Assembly: GCF_003990335.1 (NCBI RefSeq)
Contig: NZ_CP034683.1
Span: 1,006,501 to 1,070,500 of the forward strand
Direction of reading: 5' to 3'
Origin: Rheinheimera mangrovi
GTDB lineage: Bacteria > Pseudomonadota > Gammaproteobacteria > Enterobacterales > Alteromonadaceae
Length of the DNA: 64,000 nucleotides
This document shows, piece after piece, positions 17,346 through 26,226 of the stretch (positions are counted from its first letter, which is position 1; each line of letters opens with the position of its first letter). A program made the position numbers and the translations under genes. The notes under the pieces were generated by a model, which was not told where the DNA came from, did no database searches, and was given only the letters and a program-made list of their open reading frames with translations.

Positions 17346-18644
17346 ATGAAACATTCAAAACTTTTTTTACTGGTGACTGCGGCTCTGAGCTTAACAGCTC
17401 AGGCCAACGATATAGTGCCTGCACCAAAACAAAGCCAGGCCATATTGCTGCAGGATGCCACTGTGCATACAGTGACCAACGGCGTATTAAAAGACACTGA
17501 CGTCTTACTGGTCGACGGTAAAATCAGTGCCATAGGTACAGATTTAGCTGTGCCTGCTGGTGCAGAGGTGGTGTCCTTGCAAGGTAAACAGCTGTATCCG
17601 GGCCTGGTTGCTTTAGCCAATCAGCTGGGGTTAACCGAAATTGAAGCGGTACGCTCAACGGACGATACCACTGAAGTCACTCAAACCAATCCGGATATCA
17701 AAGCTCAAGTGGCCTACAACGCCGATTCAGAAGTGGTCCCTACGATTCGTGCTAATGGCTTTAGTTACAGCCTGGTGTATCCAAATGGTTCTTTAATTAT
17801 GGGGCAGTCGGCACTGATGCAACTGGATGCCTGGAACTGGCAAGACGCAACAGTGGTCGATTCAGTGGCTTTGCATCTCAAATGGCCCAGAGCTGATGTA
17901 ATGCCAAACCCATGGCGTCCGCAAAAACCTGAAGATATTCGCAAAGCCAGTCAGAAAGCTTTGGCAGAACTGGAAGGTTACTTTAAAACCGCAAAAGCCT
18001 ATGCCGACGCTGTCGACAAAGGTGTCAAACTGCCTGTGGACTCTCGCTGGCAGGCGATGATCCCTGTGTTTAAAGGGGAACTGCCGGTTTTTGTGCACGC
18101 CAATGATGAGCGTCAGATAGAACAGGCGATGAAATTTGCCCAGCAGTACGGTTTTTCTTTGACCATAGTTGGCGGACGTGATGCCTGGCGTATTGCGCCA
18201 CAGCTTGCTGCAGCTAATGTGTCTGTGATTTATACCTCACCTTATGGCATTCCTGAACGTGCCGATGAAGCGACCAGCCAGTCGTTCCAGACGCCTGCAC
18301 AACTGGCAAAAGCTGGTGTGAAGTTTGCGTTATCACTGGATGGCTACTGGGATACCCGTAACGTGGTCTTTGCTGCGGGACAAGCCATTAGCTACGGCTT
18401 AAGCCCGGAGCTGGCGTTACGTTCTGTTACACTTGATGCCGCCGCTATTGCTGGTGTAGCTGATAAAATCGGTAGCATCGAAGTGGGTAAAGCAGCCACT
18501 CTGGTTGTGTCTGATGGTGATATTTTTGATTACCTTGGGCACAAGGTTCGCTACATGTGGATTGATGGTCGTGCTGTGGATTTGAACAGTCGCCATAAGC
18601 AATTGCATGATAAATATCAGCAGCGTTACCAGGCTAAAAACTAA
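17346..18644 (+). CDS. Exported amidohydrolase-like protein (432 aa), metal site degenerate
   Basis: ATG 17346 follows GGAG by 7 bases, starting 12 bp after the previous stop; the in-frame ATG 17334 overlaps that stop. A signal peptide (about 1-22, ending AQA) is evident. The module resembles the N-terminal half of the preceding 1027-aa protein: ATVHTVTNGVLKDTDVLLVDGKISAIG, then YPGLVALANQLGL where an active enzyme has HxH. FVHAND and FALSLDG partly retain later elements. Catalysis by the usual two-metal mechanism is therefore doubtful; it may be a partner subunit of the neighbouring protein. Co-transcription with 14251-17334 is likely. Confidence 0.87.
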   Translation: MKHSKLFLLVTAALSLTAQANDIVPAPKQSQAILLQDATVHTVTNGVLKDTDVLLVDGKISAIGTDLAVPAGAEVVSLQGKQLYPGLVALANQLGLTEIEAVRSTDDTTEVTQTNPDIKAQVAYNADSEVVPTIRANGFSYSLVYPNGSLIMGQSALMQLDAWNWQDATVVDSVALHLKWPRADVMPNPWRPQKPEDIRKASQKALAELEGYFKTAKAYADAVDKGVKLPVDSRWQAMIPVFKGELPVFVHANDERQIEQAMKFAQQYGFSLTIVGGRDAWRIAPQLAAANVSVIYTSPYGIPERADEATSQSFQTPAQLAKAGVKFALSLDGYWDTRNVVFAAGQAISYGLSPELALRSVTLDAAAIAGVADKIGSIEVGKAATLVVSDGDIFDYLGHKVRYMWIDGRAVDLNSRHKQLHDKYQQRYQAKN

Positions 18645-18648
18645 GTGA

Positions 18649-18674
18649 TCAGGGGCGAAAGCCCCTGAATTTTT
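18649..18674 (+). terminator. Intrinsic terminator after the amidohydrolase pair
   Basis: TCAGGGGC, a GAAA tetraloop and GCCCCTGA are followed by ATTTTT. It lies 5 bp after the stop codon and 11 bp before the M28 peptidase start, so expression of the latter may depend on partial read-through. Confidence 0.75.
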
Positions 18675-18685
18675 AAGGAAACATT

Positions 18686-20359
18686 ATGAAACTGATGTCA
18701 ATCAGTGCTTTATCCGCCATGCTGGTGCTGGCGGGCTGTCAAAGTACAACTACACCTTCTTCTGTGGCAGCTCAGCCAAGGGCGAGTGCCAAAGCCATTG
18801 AAGCTCATATGACGTTTTTAGGCGATGACAGTCTGGAAGGTCGTGATACCGGCAGTCGTGGTCATCAAATTGCTTCTAACTATATTGCTACTCAACTGGC
18901 AGCTTTAGGTTTAGAGCCGGCAGGTGAGCAGGGCTATTTCCAGTCAGTACCTATGCGCAAAGCGTTGCTGGTGCAAAGCAGCGCCAAAATGTCATTGACT
19001 AAAAATGGTAAAACTACAAATTTTGATTATCCAAAGCAGTTCTTCACTGGCCCTAGCATTTCACATGCCAAGGTCGATGTCACAGCGCCTTTGGTGTTTG
19101 TCGGTTATGGCCTGGTCTCCAAAGAGTTTAATCTGGACGACTACGCTAATCTGGATGTGAAAGGCAAAATAGTAGTGATGCTGAGCGGCCGCCCTAAATC
19201 TTTGCCTAGCGAAGAAGCTGCTCATATCCAAAGTTTAAAAGCGGAAAATGCGGCTGAACGTGGTGCTGTAGGTGTCATTACTCTGCATACGCCCTCAGAA
19301 GAAAAAGTACGTCCTTATGCCAATAGCTTGATGTATCTGACCAATCCACGTATGCGCTGGTTACATAAAGACGGCACAGCTGAAGGTGAGTTTGAGTCCT
19401 TAACTGGTTCTGCCTATCTGCACCCTGATGCAGCTAAGTTGTTATTTGCCGGAGCCAGTCGTTCTCTGGACGATATTTTTGCTGACTTAGCCGCAGAAAA
19501 AGTGCCAACAGGTTTTGCGTTGGAAGGCACTGTGAATTTAAAACGTGAGTCAACGACTGAAGATATCACTAGCCCGAACGTGGCTGCGGTGTTACCTGGT
19601 TCTGATCCAAAGCTTAAAGATGAATATGTGGTGGTAACGGCCCACTCGGATCACATTGGATTTTCCAACGATGTGCGCAGCAAAGATAAAATTAACAACG
19701 GTCTGATGGATAATGCCGCTGGTGTTAGCATTATGCTGGAAACTGCCCGTTTATTTACCCAGCAGGCAGAGCGGCCAAAACGTTCTATCTTATTTGTGGC
19801 CGTAACAGGTGAAGAAAAAGGCTTGTTGGGAGCAGACTATTTTGCGCATAACCCAACCCGTCCTATCGACAAGCTGGTGGCGAACGTCAATATTGATATG
19901 CCGGTATTGTTGTATCCTTTCGCTGACATAGTGGCATTTGGCGCCAATCACTCCAGTTTAGGTGCAACTGTGGATACAGCTGCAGCTGCTGTAGGTATTA
20001 GCCAAAGTCCGGATCCAATGCCGGAGCAAGCTATTTTTACCCGTTCAGATCACTACACTTTAGTGCAGCAAGGTGTGCCATCTGTATTTCTGATGACAGG
20101 CTTTACCTCTAAAGATCCTGCTCAAAAAGGTGGCGAAGTCTGGGGTAAGTTTTTTGCCAAGCATTACCACAAGCCGACTGATGACAAGGCGGGTTTAACG
20201 GCTGACTTTGGTGCTATTCGTTATGATGCTGGTGCGACTTTCGCCGACATTAACTTCGGTATTGCCACTGAAGTGGCGAATAATCCACAACGTCCAGTCT
20301 GGTTAAAAGACAGTTTCTTTGGCAAGATTTTTGGCAAAGACTATAACCAACAGAAGTAA
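18686..20359 (+). CDS. M28 family zinc aminopeptidase, lipoprotein, with PA domain
   Basis: A two-zinc exopeptidase held on a membrane by lipid. Lipobox LVLAGC puts the acylated Cys at 18. A protease-associated insert (about 125-290) includes VFVGYGLV and LVSKEFNLDDY. The catalytic domain starts near 295 with all ligands visible: TAHSDHIG, MDNAAGV (bridging Asp), TGEEKGL (catalytic Glu and ligand), NIDMP and the late KHYHKPTDD His. Length (557 aa) is usual for this subgroup. AAGGA lies 7 bases before the ATG. The adjacent exported amidohydrolases and this peptidase together look suited to periplasmic peptide breakdown. A smaller paralogue is at 61336-62277. Confidence 0.92.
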   Translation: MKLMSISALSAMLVLAGCQSTTTPSSVAAQPRASAKAIEAHMTFLGDDSLEGRDTGSRGHQIASNYIATQLAALGLEPAGEQGYFQSVPMRKALLVQSSAKMSLTKNGKTTNFDYPKQFFTGPSISHAKVDVTAPLVFVGYGLVSKEFNLDDYANLDVKGKIVVMLSGRPKSLPSEEAAHIQSLKAENAAERGAVGVITLHTPSEEKVRPYANSLMYLTNPRMRWLHKDGTAEGEFESLTGSAYLHPDAAKLLFAGASRSLDDIFADLAAEKVPTGFALEGTVNLKRESTTEDITSPNVAAVLPGSDPKLKDEYVVVTAHSDHIGFSNDVRSKDKINNGLMDNAAGVSIMLETARLFTQQAERPKRSILFVAVTGEEKGLLGADYFAHNPTRPIDKLVANVNIDMPVLLYPFADIVAFGANHSSLGATVDTAAAAVGISQSPDPMPEQAIFTRSDHYTLVQQGVPSVFLMTGFTSKDPAQKGGEVWGKFFAKHYHKPTDDKAGLTADFGAIRYDAGATFADINFGIATEVANNPQRPVWLKDSFFGKIFGKDYNQQK

Positions 20360-20365
20360 TCTAAT

Positions 20366-20389
20366 GGGTCAGAGCTTGCGCTCTGACCC
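20366..20389. terminator. Bidirectional terminator / palindromic repeat, family A copy 2
   Basis: GGGTCAGAGC, loop TTGC and GCTCTGACCC form a perfect 10-bp stem between convergent genes, followed by TTCTTCTCTCT. Confidence 0.75.
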
Positions 20390-20398
20390 TTCTTCTCT

Positions 20399-21196
20399 CT
20401 AGTGTTCCATAATGCGGCTTAATAATGCCCGTACTGTTTCAGGTTCAAACGGCTTATCACATAAGGCATTGACACCAGATTGAGCAATATTGGCCAGATG
20501 TGATTCGTTGGCTTCACTGGTCACCATTAAGACCGGGATATGGCTTTGCTGGCTGTGTTCACGGATATACTGCGTCAGCTCCTGACCGTTCACTTCCGGC
20601 ATATTAAAATCTGTCAGCACCAAATCAAACATATTGTTTTTCAAAAGCTCAATGGCTTGTTGCCCATCCTCTGCTTCAGTTAAATGCTGAATTCCCAGGT
20701 TCTGCAGTACACGTTTAATATGGTTACGGGCCAGACGGCTGTCGTCGACCACCAAGACCCGCACATCGTGCACATCAAATAAACTCAGTTCCAATTCGGC
20801 CGGACTGAGCAGATCTATGGCGGCATTTAAGGCTTTGCCCAACTGCACTGAATTAAAAGGTTTAGGTAAAATCGCTATTACGCCTGATTGCTTAAATTGC
20901 TCCAGCTGGGCTTTTTTTGTTTCTGAGGAAATCAGTACAAAAGGTACTTCTGCTAAATCTGAGTCGTTTTTCAGCTTGGCCAGCAGTTCCAGACTGGTGC
21001 CTTGTTCAAAATATAAACTGCTGATCACCAGATCGGCTTTATGCTGTTTGAGCTGCAGCATGGCTGTTGCAATGCTGTCGGCCGTACTGATCTGGGTTGC
21101 TCCTTCTGCGGCCAGTTGTCTGATAATAATTTTGCGTTGAACATCAGAAGGTTCAATCAGCAGAATAGATAAGTCAGAAGGGGAGAGTTGTTGCAT
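20399..21196 (-). CDS. Double-receiver response regulator, first receiver degenerate
   Basis: Two CheY-like domains in tandem (about 7-125 and 142-262) with no output domain. The second is complete: VLVVDDSRLARN acidic pocket, phosphoacceptor in DLVLTDFNMPE and the lysine in CDKPFE. In the first, the phosphoacceptor position reads VISSLYF (Ser in place of Asp) and the pocket is LIEPSD, although PKPF is kept; it is probably a pseudo-receiver used for binding. The protein likely acts by protein contact, perhaps in chemotaxis-like or two-component signalling; no cognate kinase is adjacent. It is monocistronic and ends at a shared terminator. Confidence 0.9.
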   Translation of the reverse strand: MQQLSPSDLSILLIEPSDVQRKIIIRQLAAEGATQISTADSIATAMLQLKQHKADLVISSLYFEQGTSLELLAKLKNDSDLAEVPFVLISSETKKAQLEQFKQSGVIAILPKPFNSVQLGKALNAAIDLLSPAELELSLFDVHDVRVLVVDDSRLARNHIKRVLQNLGIQHLTEAEDGQQAIELLKNNMFDLVLTDFNMPEVNGQELTQYIREHSQQSHIPVLMVTSEANESHLANIAQSGVNALCDKPFEPETVRALLSRIMEH

Positions 21197-21235
21197 CAGA
21201 CGCTCGCTTGATCCATCTGGGTATAAAGGGGCGGG

Positions 21236-21634
21236 TTAACCACCTGCCCATTTATGTTTGTAACCCAGTTTAGTTAACTCCTGCTGCACCAGTTCGCGTT
21301 GATCACCCTGAATTTCAATGACGCCGTCCTTGACCGAACCACCACAGCCACATTTTTTCTTTAATAAGGCTGCAATTTCTGCCAGTTTTTCGGCACTTTC
21401 AGCAAGGCCTGAAATAGTGATTACCGCTTTGCCATTACGGCCTTTAGTTTCACGTTTTAACCGGGCATGACCGTCGGTAAAACTTTGTGCCACAGCTTTT
21501 TGTGGTTTGGGTTTATCAATACGGCCTGAATCTGTACTGTAGACCAAATCATCCGCAGCTGCCGCTGTTGCTTCTTCAGCAGGTCGCCCCAATTGTTGTT
21601 GCCAGTCGGCTAACGAGATTTTTTTGCCACTCAT
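21236..21634 (-). CDS. SUI1/eIF1-like translation factor (YciH family)
   Basis: The C-terminal half (about 60-130) is a SUI1 domain: RETKGRNGKAVITISGL, KKKCGCGGSVKDG and the terminal ELTKLGYKHKWAGG. E. coli YciH affects initiation fidelity. The N-terminal 55 residues are low-complexity and acidic/alanine-rich, longer than in YciH (108 aa), giving 132 aa here. The start is ATG 21634; an upstream in-frame ATG at 21694 would add a hydrophobic stretch not seen in the family. The ribosome binding site is weak. Confidence 0.9.
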   Translation of the reverse strand: MSGKKISLADWQQQLGRPAEEATAAAADDLVYSTDSGRIDKPKPQKAVAQSFTDGHARLKRETKGRNGKAVITISGLAESAEKLAEIAALLKKKCGCGGSVKDGVIEIQGDQRELVQQELTKLGYKHKWAGG

Positions 21635-21844
21635 AAAACAATCTGTGTAAGTCGTCAGAAAGCGCACGATAAACAACAAGATTAAAAACAGCAAGCCTTA
21701 TACCTGCTATTCCCTGAGCTTATACTCTGTGATCTCAGGCTTTGCTGCAAAGAGCAGTGAAGTAAGGTGTATAAATAAAGGGCTAAAAAAGCCATTGGCA
21801 AATAAAAGGCTTCTGGTAAACTATCGTCAATTTTAGAAATCTGG

Positions 21845-22534
21845 ATGGCTGAAGTGTCTATTAATTTATATCTGGAACAGTCAGGATTGTCTGTGTTATT
21901 GCAAGGGCAGGAAACAGCGATAGAACAAGCTGTGGCTGCATTAAAAAACCAACTTGCCGCAGTCGTTGCGCCTGCTGTGACCTGGTCTTATCAGGTGCCT
22001 GAATTAGGCGAAGGTGGAGCTTGTTCGCTGTTTGGCCAACTGGCCGATGAACCTTATGATCTGGCTGCCACTCTGGGCCAAAACGAAACAACAGCAGCTG
22101 CTTTAAGCCAGTTAACCGCCGTAGTGCAGAACTACCAACAAAGCAACGACAGTGACTGGTTTGGTATTTACCAAAAGCGTCAGAACCCAGAAGGCGAAAC
22201 CGTACTGGTGAAGCTGGCCTATTTTGGTGCGGCTTCCCGTGCTGAATTTCCGTTAACAGCCGAATTTGCCCAAATCAGCAATAACAGCACCGTAGGTCTA
22301 ACGGGTAAAGCCAAAGTGATTAACGATGTCACTGCTTATTTAACAGCAGGTGGCGAATATTACACCTGCGATCCCAAAGTATTATCCGAAGCTTGTCTAC
22401 CTTTATTCAATAGCAAAGGTGAACTGGCAGGTATTATTGACGCTGAGGCATTTAAACGTCAGGCCTACCATACAGATGCTCTGGTTCGTTTAGTGGCTAT
22501 CTGTCTTGTGCTGCCAGACTTACTGCCTGCATGA
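21845..22534 (+). CDS. GAF-domain protein related to free-methionine-R-sulfoxide reductase
   Basis: The last 150 residues form a GAF domain in which CDPKVLSEACLPL (175-187) aligns in spacing with the active-site block of fRMsr (E. coli YebR), so Cys175 corresponds to the catalytic Cys. The other two Cys of the known reductase are not evident: the GVCG-like position reads VGLTG. A new Cys184 lies in the same loop. The first 70 residues are an extra region. It may reduce free methionine sulfoxide with a different resolving Cys, or be a non-catalytic ligand-binding relative. It is divergent from the SUI1 gene; no binding partner is evident. Confidence 0.75.
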   Translation: MAEVSINLYLEQSGLSVLLQGQETAIEQAVAALKNQLAAVVAPAVTWSYQVPELGEGGACSLFGQLADEPYDLAATLGQNETTAAALSQLTAVVQNYQQSNDSDWFGIYQKRQNPEGETVLVKLAYFGAASRAEFPLTAEFAQISNNSTVGLTGKAKVINDVTAYLTAGGEYYTCDPKVLSEACLPLFNSKGELAGIIDAEAFKRQAYHTDALVRLVAICLVLPDLLPA

Positions 22535-22586
22535 TAAGATGAAACCGAATTGATTCTTTAACACCGCAAACTAACAGGTAAAAACT

Positions 22587-23780
22587 ATGTTTTCGCACTT
22601 ACAGCCGACCCCTATCGATCCAATTTTAGGTTTAATGGCCGCTTATAAAGAAGATCCAAATCCACTGAAAGTGGACCTTGGGGTGGGTGTCTATAAAGAC
22701 GAGCAAGGCCATACGGCTGTGCTGGATTGTGTGAAAAAAGCCGAAGCGCTGCGTTTAAAAAACGAAGACAGTAAAACCTATATTGGTATGGCGGGTGATT
22801 TATCCTTTAACAGCCACATCGAAAAACTGGCTTTTGGTCAGCATAAAGTCTTGTTGTCTGGTCGTGTGACTACAGCTCATACCCCTGGTGGCACAGGTGC
22901 TTTGCGGGTTGCTGCTGAATTTATTAAAAAGGCCAATCCGGATGCCACAGTCTGGGTGACCAACCCAACCTGGGCTAACCATATTTCGTTATTTCAGGCC
23001 GCTGGTCTGAAAGTCAAAGAATACAGCTACTACGACTGGGATACCAAAGGCCTGAAATTTGATGCCATGCTGACTGAACTGGCGCAGGTTCCTGCTGGTG
23101 ACGTAGTGCTGGTGCATGCCTGTTGCCATAACCCAAGTGGTATGGATTTAAACTTTGAGCAGTGGAAACAATTTGCCCATTTAGCCAAAGAAAAAGGCTT
23201 TACGCCGCTGGTCGATATGGCTTATCAGGGTTTTGGTCTGGGCCTGGAAGAAGATACGCAAGGTTTACGTTACCTGGCCGATCAAGTCGAAGAGATGCTG
23301 CTGTGCAGCTCCTGCTCGAAGAACTTTGGTTTATACCGCGAGCGTATAGGTGCAGTAAGTATTGTCACTGCTGACAGCAAAACCACTGATATAGCAAAAT
23401 CTGTGTTGTTAAGCGTAGTGCGCAGTATTTATTCTATGCCGCCTGCCCATGGCGCTATTATCGTCAGTCATATTCTGGATAGCCAGGAATTAACGGCGTT
23501 GTGGCATCAGGAACTGGCTGTGATGCGTAATCGTATCAACGACTACCGTCAGCTGATCATCGATAAATTTACGGCTGAAGGCATCACACAGGATTTCAGC
23601 TTTATCACTAAACAACACGGTATGTTCTCTTTCCTTGGCATTAATAAAGAACAAATTGAACGCCTGCGTAAGGACTACAGCATCTATATGGTTGGCTCAA
23701 GCCGTGTCAGTATTTCTGGTTTAAACCACAGCAATATTGATTACTTCGCTAAAGCTATGGCGCAAGTGTTAAAAGGTTAA
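22587..23780 (+). CDS. Aspartate/aromatic aminotransferase, class I
   Basis: Transfers amino groups between aspartate or aromatic amino acids and 2-oxo acids, with PLP. Full-length (397 aa), matching AspC/TyrB. Motifs in order: VDLGVGVYKDEQG, TPGGTGALR, NPTWANH, HACCHNPSG, MAYQGFGLG, the PLP lysine in SCSKNFGLYRER (Lys245), and SRVSISGL with the substrate-carboxylate Arg near the end. AspC and TyrB cannot be separated by eye, so no symbol is given. The gene stands alone: its upstream neighbour is 52 bp away and a terminator follows. Confidence 0.94.
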   Translation: MFSHLQPTPIDPILGLMAAYKEDPNPLKVDLGVGVYKDEQGHTAVLDCVKKAEALRLKNEDSKTYIGMAGDLSFNSHIEKLAFGQHKVLLSGRVTTAHTPGGTGALRVAAEFIKKANPDATVWVTNPTWANHISLFQAAGLKVKEYSYYDWDTKGLKFDAMLTELAQVPAGDVVLVHACCHNPSGMDLNFEQWKQFAHLAKEKGFTPLVDMAYQGFGLGLEEDTQGLRYLADQVEEMLLCSSCSKNFGLYRERIGAVSIVTADSKTTDIAKSVLLSVVRSIYSMPPAHGAIIVSHILDSQELTALWHQELAVMRNRINDYRQLIIDKFTAEGITQDFSFITKQHGMFSFLGINKEQIERLRKDYSIYMVGSSRVSISGLNHSNIDYFAKAMAQVLKG

Positions 23781-23801
23781 GTGCTCAGGCTTGACTGGAA
23801 C

Positions 23802-23826
23802 AAGGGTGGCTTAGGCTGCCCTTTTT
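23802..23826 (+). terminator. Intrinsic terminator after the aminotransferase
   Basis: AAGGGTGGC, loop TTAG and GCTGCCCTT pair with two G-U wobbles and run into TTTTT. Confidence 0.7.
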
Positions 23827-23930
23827 GATCTTCCAGCGAAAAAATCACCTGTTGCCAGAAGGGCTTTGCCTAACTAAGCTAGGATAAACAAAGTCTTGTA
23901 CAAAAAGTATTACAGCAGTAGGGGGAAGTA

Positions 23931-24674
23931 GTGGCAAAAAGCTTATTAGCAGTTCTGTTGTATCTATCTTTCGCTACTGCTGCAAACACGGAGCCGCTTG
24001 CTTTTAGAGTAGTCACCGAATTATCACCACCTCACCAAACAATCAAAGATGGCAAAGTAGACGGCATTAGCACTCAGATTGTCATCGCAACACTTAAACA
24101 GGCTGGGCTTGATAGCCATATTGAAGTTTATCCCTGGGCTCGGTCCTATTATATTGCCACTTCAGTGCCTAATGTGCTGATCTACAACATAGCCAGAACA
24201 CCGGAGCGGGAAAATGAGTTTCATTGGATTGGGCCCGTGGCAAATTACCGGTTGGGTTTGGTACGCTTAACAGACCGCACTGATTTAACTCCAAACCATA
24301 TCAAAGATTTAGGCTCAGCCGTTATTGCAGTGCAACGAGGAGATTTTTCTTCTTTGTATCTGCAGCAACAGGGCCTGAGAATTGGTAAAGAACTGCTTTT
24401 ATCTGCGGATATTCTGGAATCCTGGCGTTTGTTACTCAAAGGCAAAGTGGATTATGTGGTGGATGATGAAGCGGCAATAGCCTTGATGGAGAAACAGCTT
24501 CTGCAGCCGCAGGGCATAGCTCGTTTTGTGTTAGCCATACCGCAGTTGGAACAACAAACCTATCTGGCGGCCAGTAAAGGCACAGAACCTGAACTGGTTA
24601 AAAAACTGCAGCAGGCCCATCTTGAAGTACAAAAAACTCAGCTGTATCAGGATGTGATGACAGGCCGCTTTTAG
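23931..24674 (+). CDS. Periplasmic solute-binding protein, SBP_bac_3-like
   Basis: Signal peptide at 1-18, then a family 3 extracellular solute-binding fold ([44 protein letters not shown]). No transporter permease or ATPase is adjacent, and orphan proteins of this kind in related marine and aquatic bacteria are common, so it may be a stand-alone sensor or scavenger rather than an ABC component. GTG 23931 is preceded by GGGGGAAG at 5-12 bases, a strong site. Ligand unknown, probably an amino acid or small carboxylate. It ends 4 bp into the convergent flavodoxin gene. Confidence 0.85.
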   Translation: MAKSLLAVLLYLSFATAANTEPLAFRVVTELSPPHQTIKDGKVDGISTQIVIATLKQAGLDSHIEVYPWARSYYIATSVPNVLIYNIARTPERENEFHWIGPVANYRLGLVRLTDRTDLTPNHIKDLGSAVIAVQRGDFSSLYLQQQGLRIGKELLLSADILESWRLLLKGKVDYVVDDEAAIALMEKQLLQPQGIARFVLAIPQLEQQTYLAASKGTEPELVKKLQQAHLEVQKTQLYQDVMTGRF

Positions 24675-25207
24675 AGGGCTATCAGCTCATTCATTAACTG
24701 CGTTAGCCAATCATTCAGCCGTTGGTCTGTTAAATCGTATTGATTTTCTTCGTCCAACGCTAAACCATAAAACCATTCACCGTCTTCAGTTGCCGCTTTA
24801 GAGGCGATAAAGTCGTAGCCTTCGGTGGGCCAGAAACCAATGCGCACACAGTCTTGGGGGGCTATGGCCTGATGCAGCATGCCTACTGCATCCTGAAACC
24901 ACTCCGCGTAACCCAGCTGATCACCCATGCCGTAAATCGCGACAATTTTGCCGTTTAAATCAACGTCTTTGATGTCGTCCCAGTGTGCTTCCCAGTCTTC
25001 CTGCAGCTCACCAAAATCCCAGGTTGAAATACCTAAAATCAGCAAATCGTAGTCAGACATCAGCGTCAGAGGCTGATCTTTAATATTATGAAGTGTTACA
25101 CTGCTGCCATCCGGCAAACTTGGGTCAGCACTTAAAAGTACCTGAATTTTTTCTGCCACTATTTCGGTATAGCAAGTGGTTGAACCGTAAAAAAGACCAA
25201 TTTTCAT
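24671..25207 (-). CDS. fldB: Long-chain flavodoxin
   Basis: A FMN electron carrier. The FMN phosphate loop is YGSTTCYTE (residues 7-15), followed by the flavin-contacting [12 protein letters not shown] near 61 and [16 protein letters not shown] near 90; the long-chain insert is present. I chose ATG 25207 so the protein begins directly at the first beta strand (MKIGLF), giving 178 aa; the longer frame from 25276 adds an unrelated tail. Position next to xerD, divergent, is the arrangement of fldB in E. coli, which supports the symbol. Confidence 0.9.
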   Translation of the reverse strand: MKIGLFYGSTTCYTEIVAEKIQVLLSADPSLPDGSSVTLHNIKDQPLTLMSDYDLLILGISTWDFGELQEDWEAHWDDIKDVDLNGKIVAIYGMGDQLGYAEWFQDAVGMLHQAIAPQDCVRIGFWPTEGYDFIASKAATEDGEWFYGLALDEENQYDLTDQRLNDWLTQLMNELIAL

Positions 25208-25300
25208 CTGATATGACTCAGCATTTTGTGTGGCCGGCAGTGTAGCAGAAGCGTCTGAGCCAACAAAGTCAGACAAGGTAAATTAACCCGGGAGTACTAA

Positions 25301-26206
25301 GTGGCAGTAGTGTTGGCCATCTCAGAACAGCAACTGATTAAAGCCTTTTTAGATCAACTGTGGCTGGACAAAGGTGTCAGTGAACATACCCTAAGCGCTT
25401 ATGGCACCGATCTGAGTAAATTTGCCTTGTTTTTGCAGCAGCAAGGCCAGCAACTGACAGCTGTGGATCAAATGCTGCTGAATAGTTATCTGGCGTACCG
25501 GGTTGATCAGGGCTTTAGTCCACGTAGTACCTCCAGGGCTTTGAGCAGCTTACGGCGCTTTTATCGTCACCTGCACAAAACCAAACAAATGAGTGAAAAC
25601 CCTTTATCCGACGTATTTAATCCAAAAATTGGCCGCTCTTTGCCTAAAACTTTGTCAGAGCAGGATGTGGATTTATTGCTGTCTGCCCCAGATGTCAGTG
25701 ATTTAATTCAGTTTCGCGACAAAGTGATGTTAGAAATTCTGTATGCAGCCGGTCTTCGGGTATCAGAGCTGGTAGGTTTAACCTTGCAGCAAATTAATTT
25801 GCGTCAGGGTTTGGTCAGGGTCACAGGCAAAGGCAAAAAAGAACGACTGGTGCCTTTGGGGGAAACCGCGGTGGAGTGGTTGGACAATTACCTGCGCCAG
25901 GGCCGCGGATTATTGCTCGGCGGTCAGAGTGATGTGGTATTTCCGAGTTCCAGAGGCCAGCAAATGACCCGACAAACTTTCTGGCACCGGATTAAGTTTT
26001 ATGCCAAAGTGGCAGGCATTAGTGCAGAGCTGTCACCGCATACGGTACGACATGCTTTTGCCACCCATTTATTAAATCATGGTGCGGATTTACGGGTCGT
26101 ACAGTTGTTATTAGGGCACAGCGATTTATCGACCACCCAAATTTATACCCATGTGGCGCAGGCGCGTCTGCAAAGTTTACATCAACAACATCATCCGCGT
26201 GGTTAA
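25301..26206 (+). CDS. xerD: Tyrosine recombinase XerD
   Basis: Resolves chromosome dimers at dif together with XerC and FtsK. N-terminal SAM-like core-binding domain (about 8-95), then the catalytic domain with all six residues: Arg153 (AAGLRVSEL), Lys177, His247 and Arg250 (SPHTVRHAF), His273 (LLGHSDL) and Tyr282 (TQIYTHV). At 301 aa it is normal for XerD (298 in E. coli). GTG 25301 has GGGAG 9 bases upstream. The gene opens the block xerD-dsbC-recJ-prfB-lysS, which is conserved from E. coli. Confidence 0.97.
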   Translation: MAVVLAISEQQLIKAFLDQLWLDKGVSEHTLSAYGTDLSKFALFLQQQGQQLTAVDQMLLNSYLAYRVDQGFSPRSTSRALSSLRRFYRHLHKTKQMSENPLSDVFNPKIGRSLPKTLSEQDVDLLLSAPDVSDLIQFRDKVMLEILYAAGLRVSELVGLTLQQINLRQGLVRVTGKGKKERLVPLGETAVEWLDNYLRQGRGLLLGGQSDVVFPSSRGQQMTRQTFWHRIKFYAKVAGISAELSPHTVRHAFATHLLNHGADLRVVQLLLGHSDLSTTQIYTHVAQARLQSLHQQHHPRG

Positions 26207-26226
26207 CTTGCGGTGCAGGAATAAAG

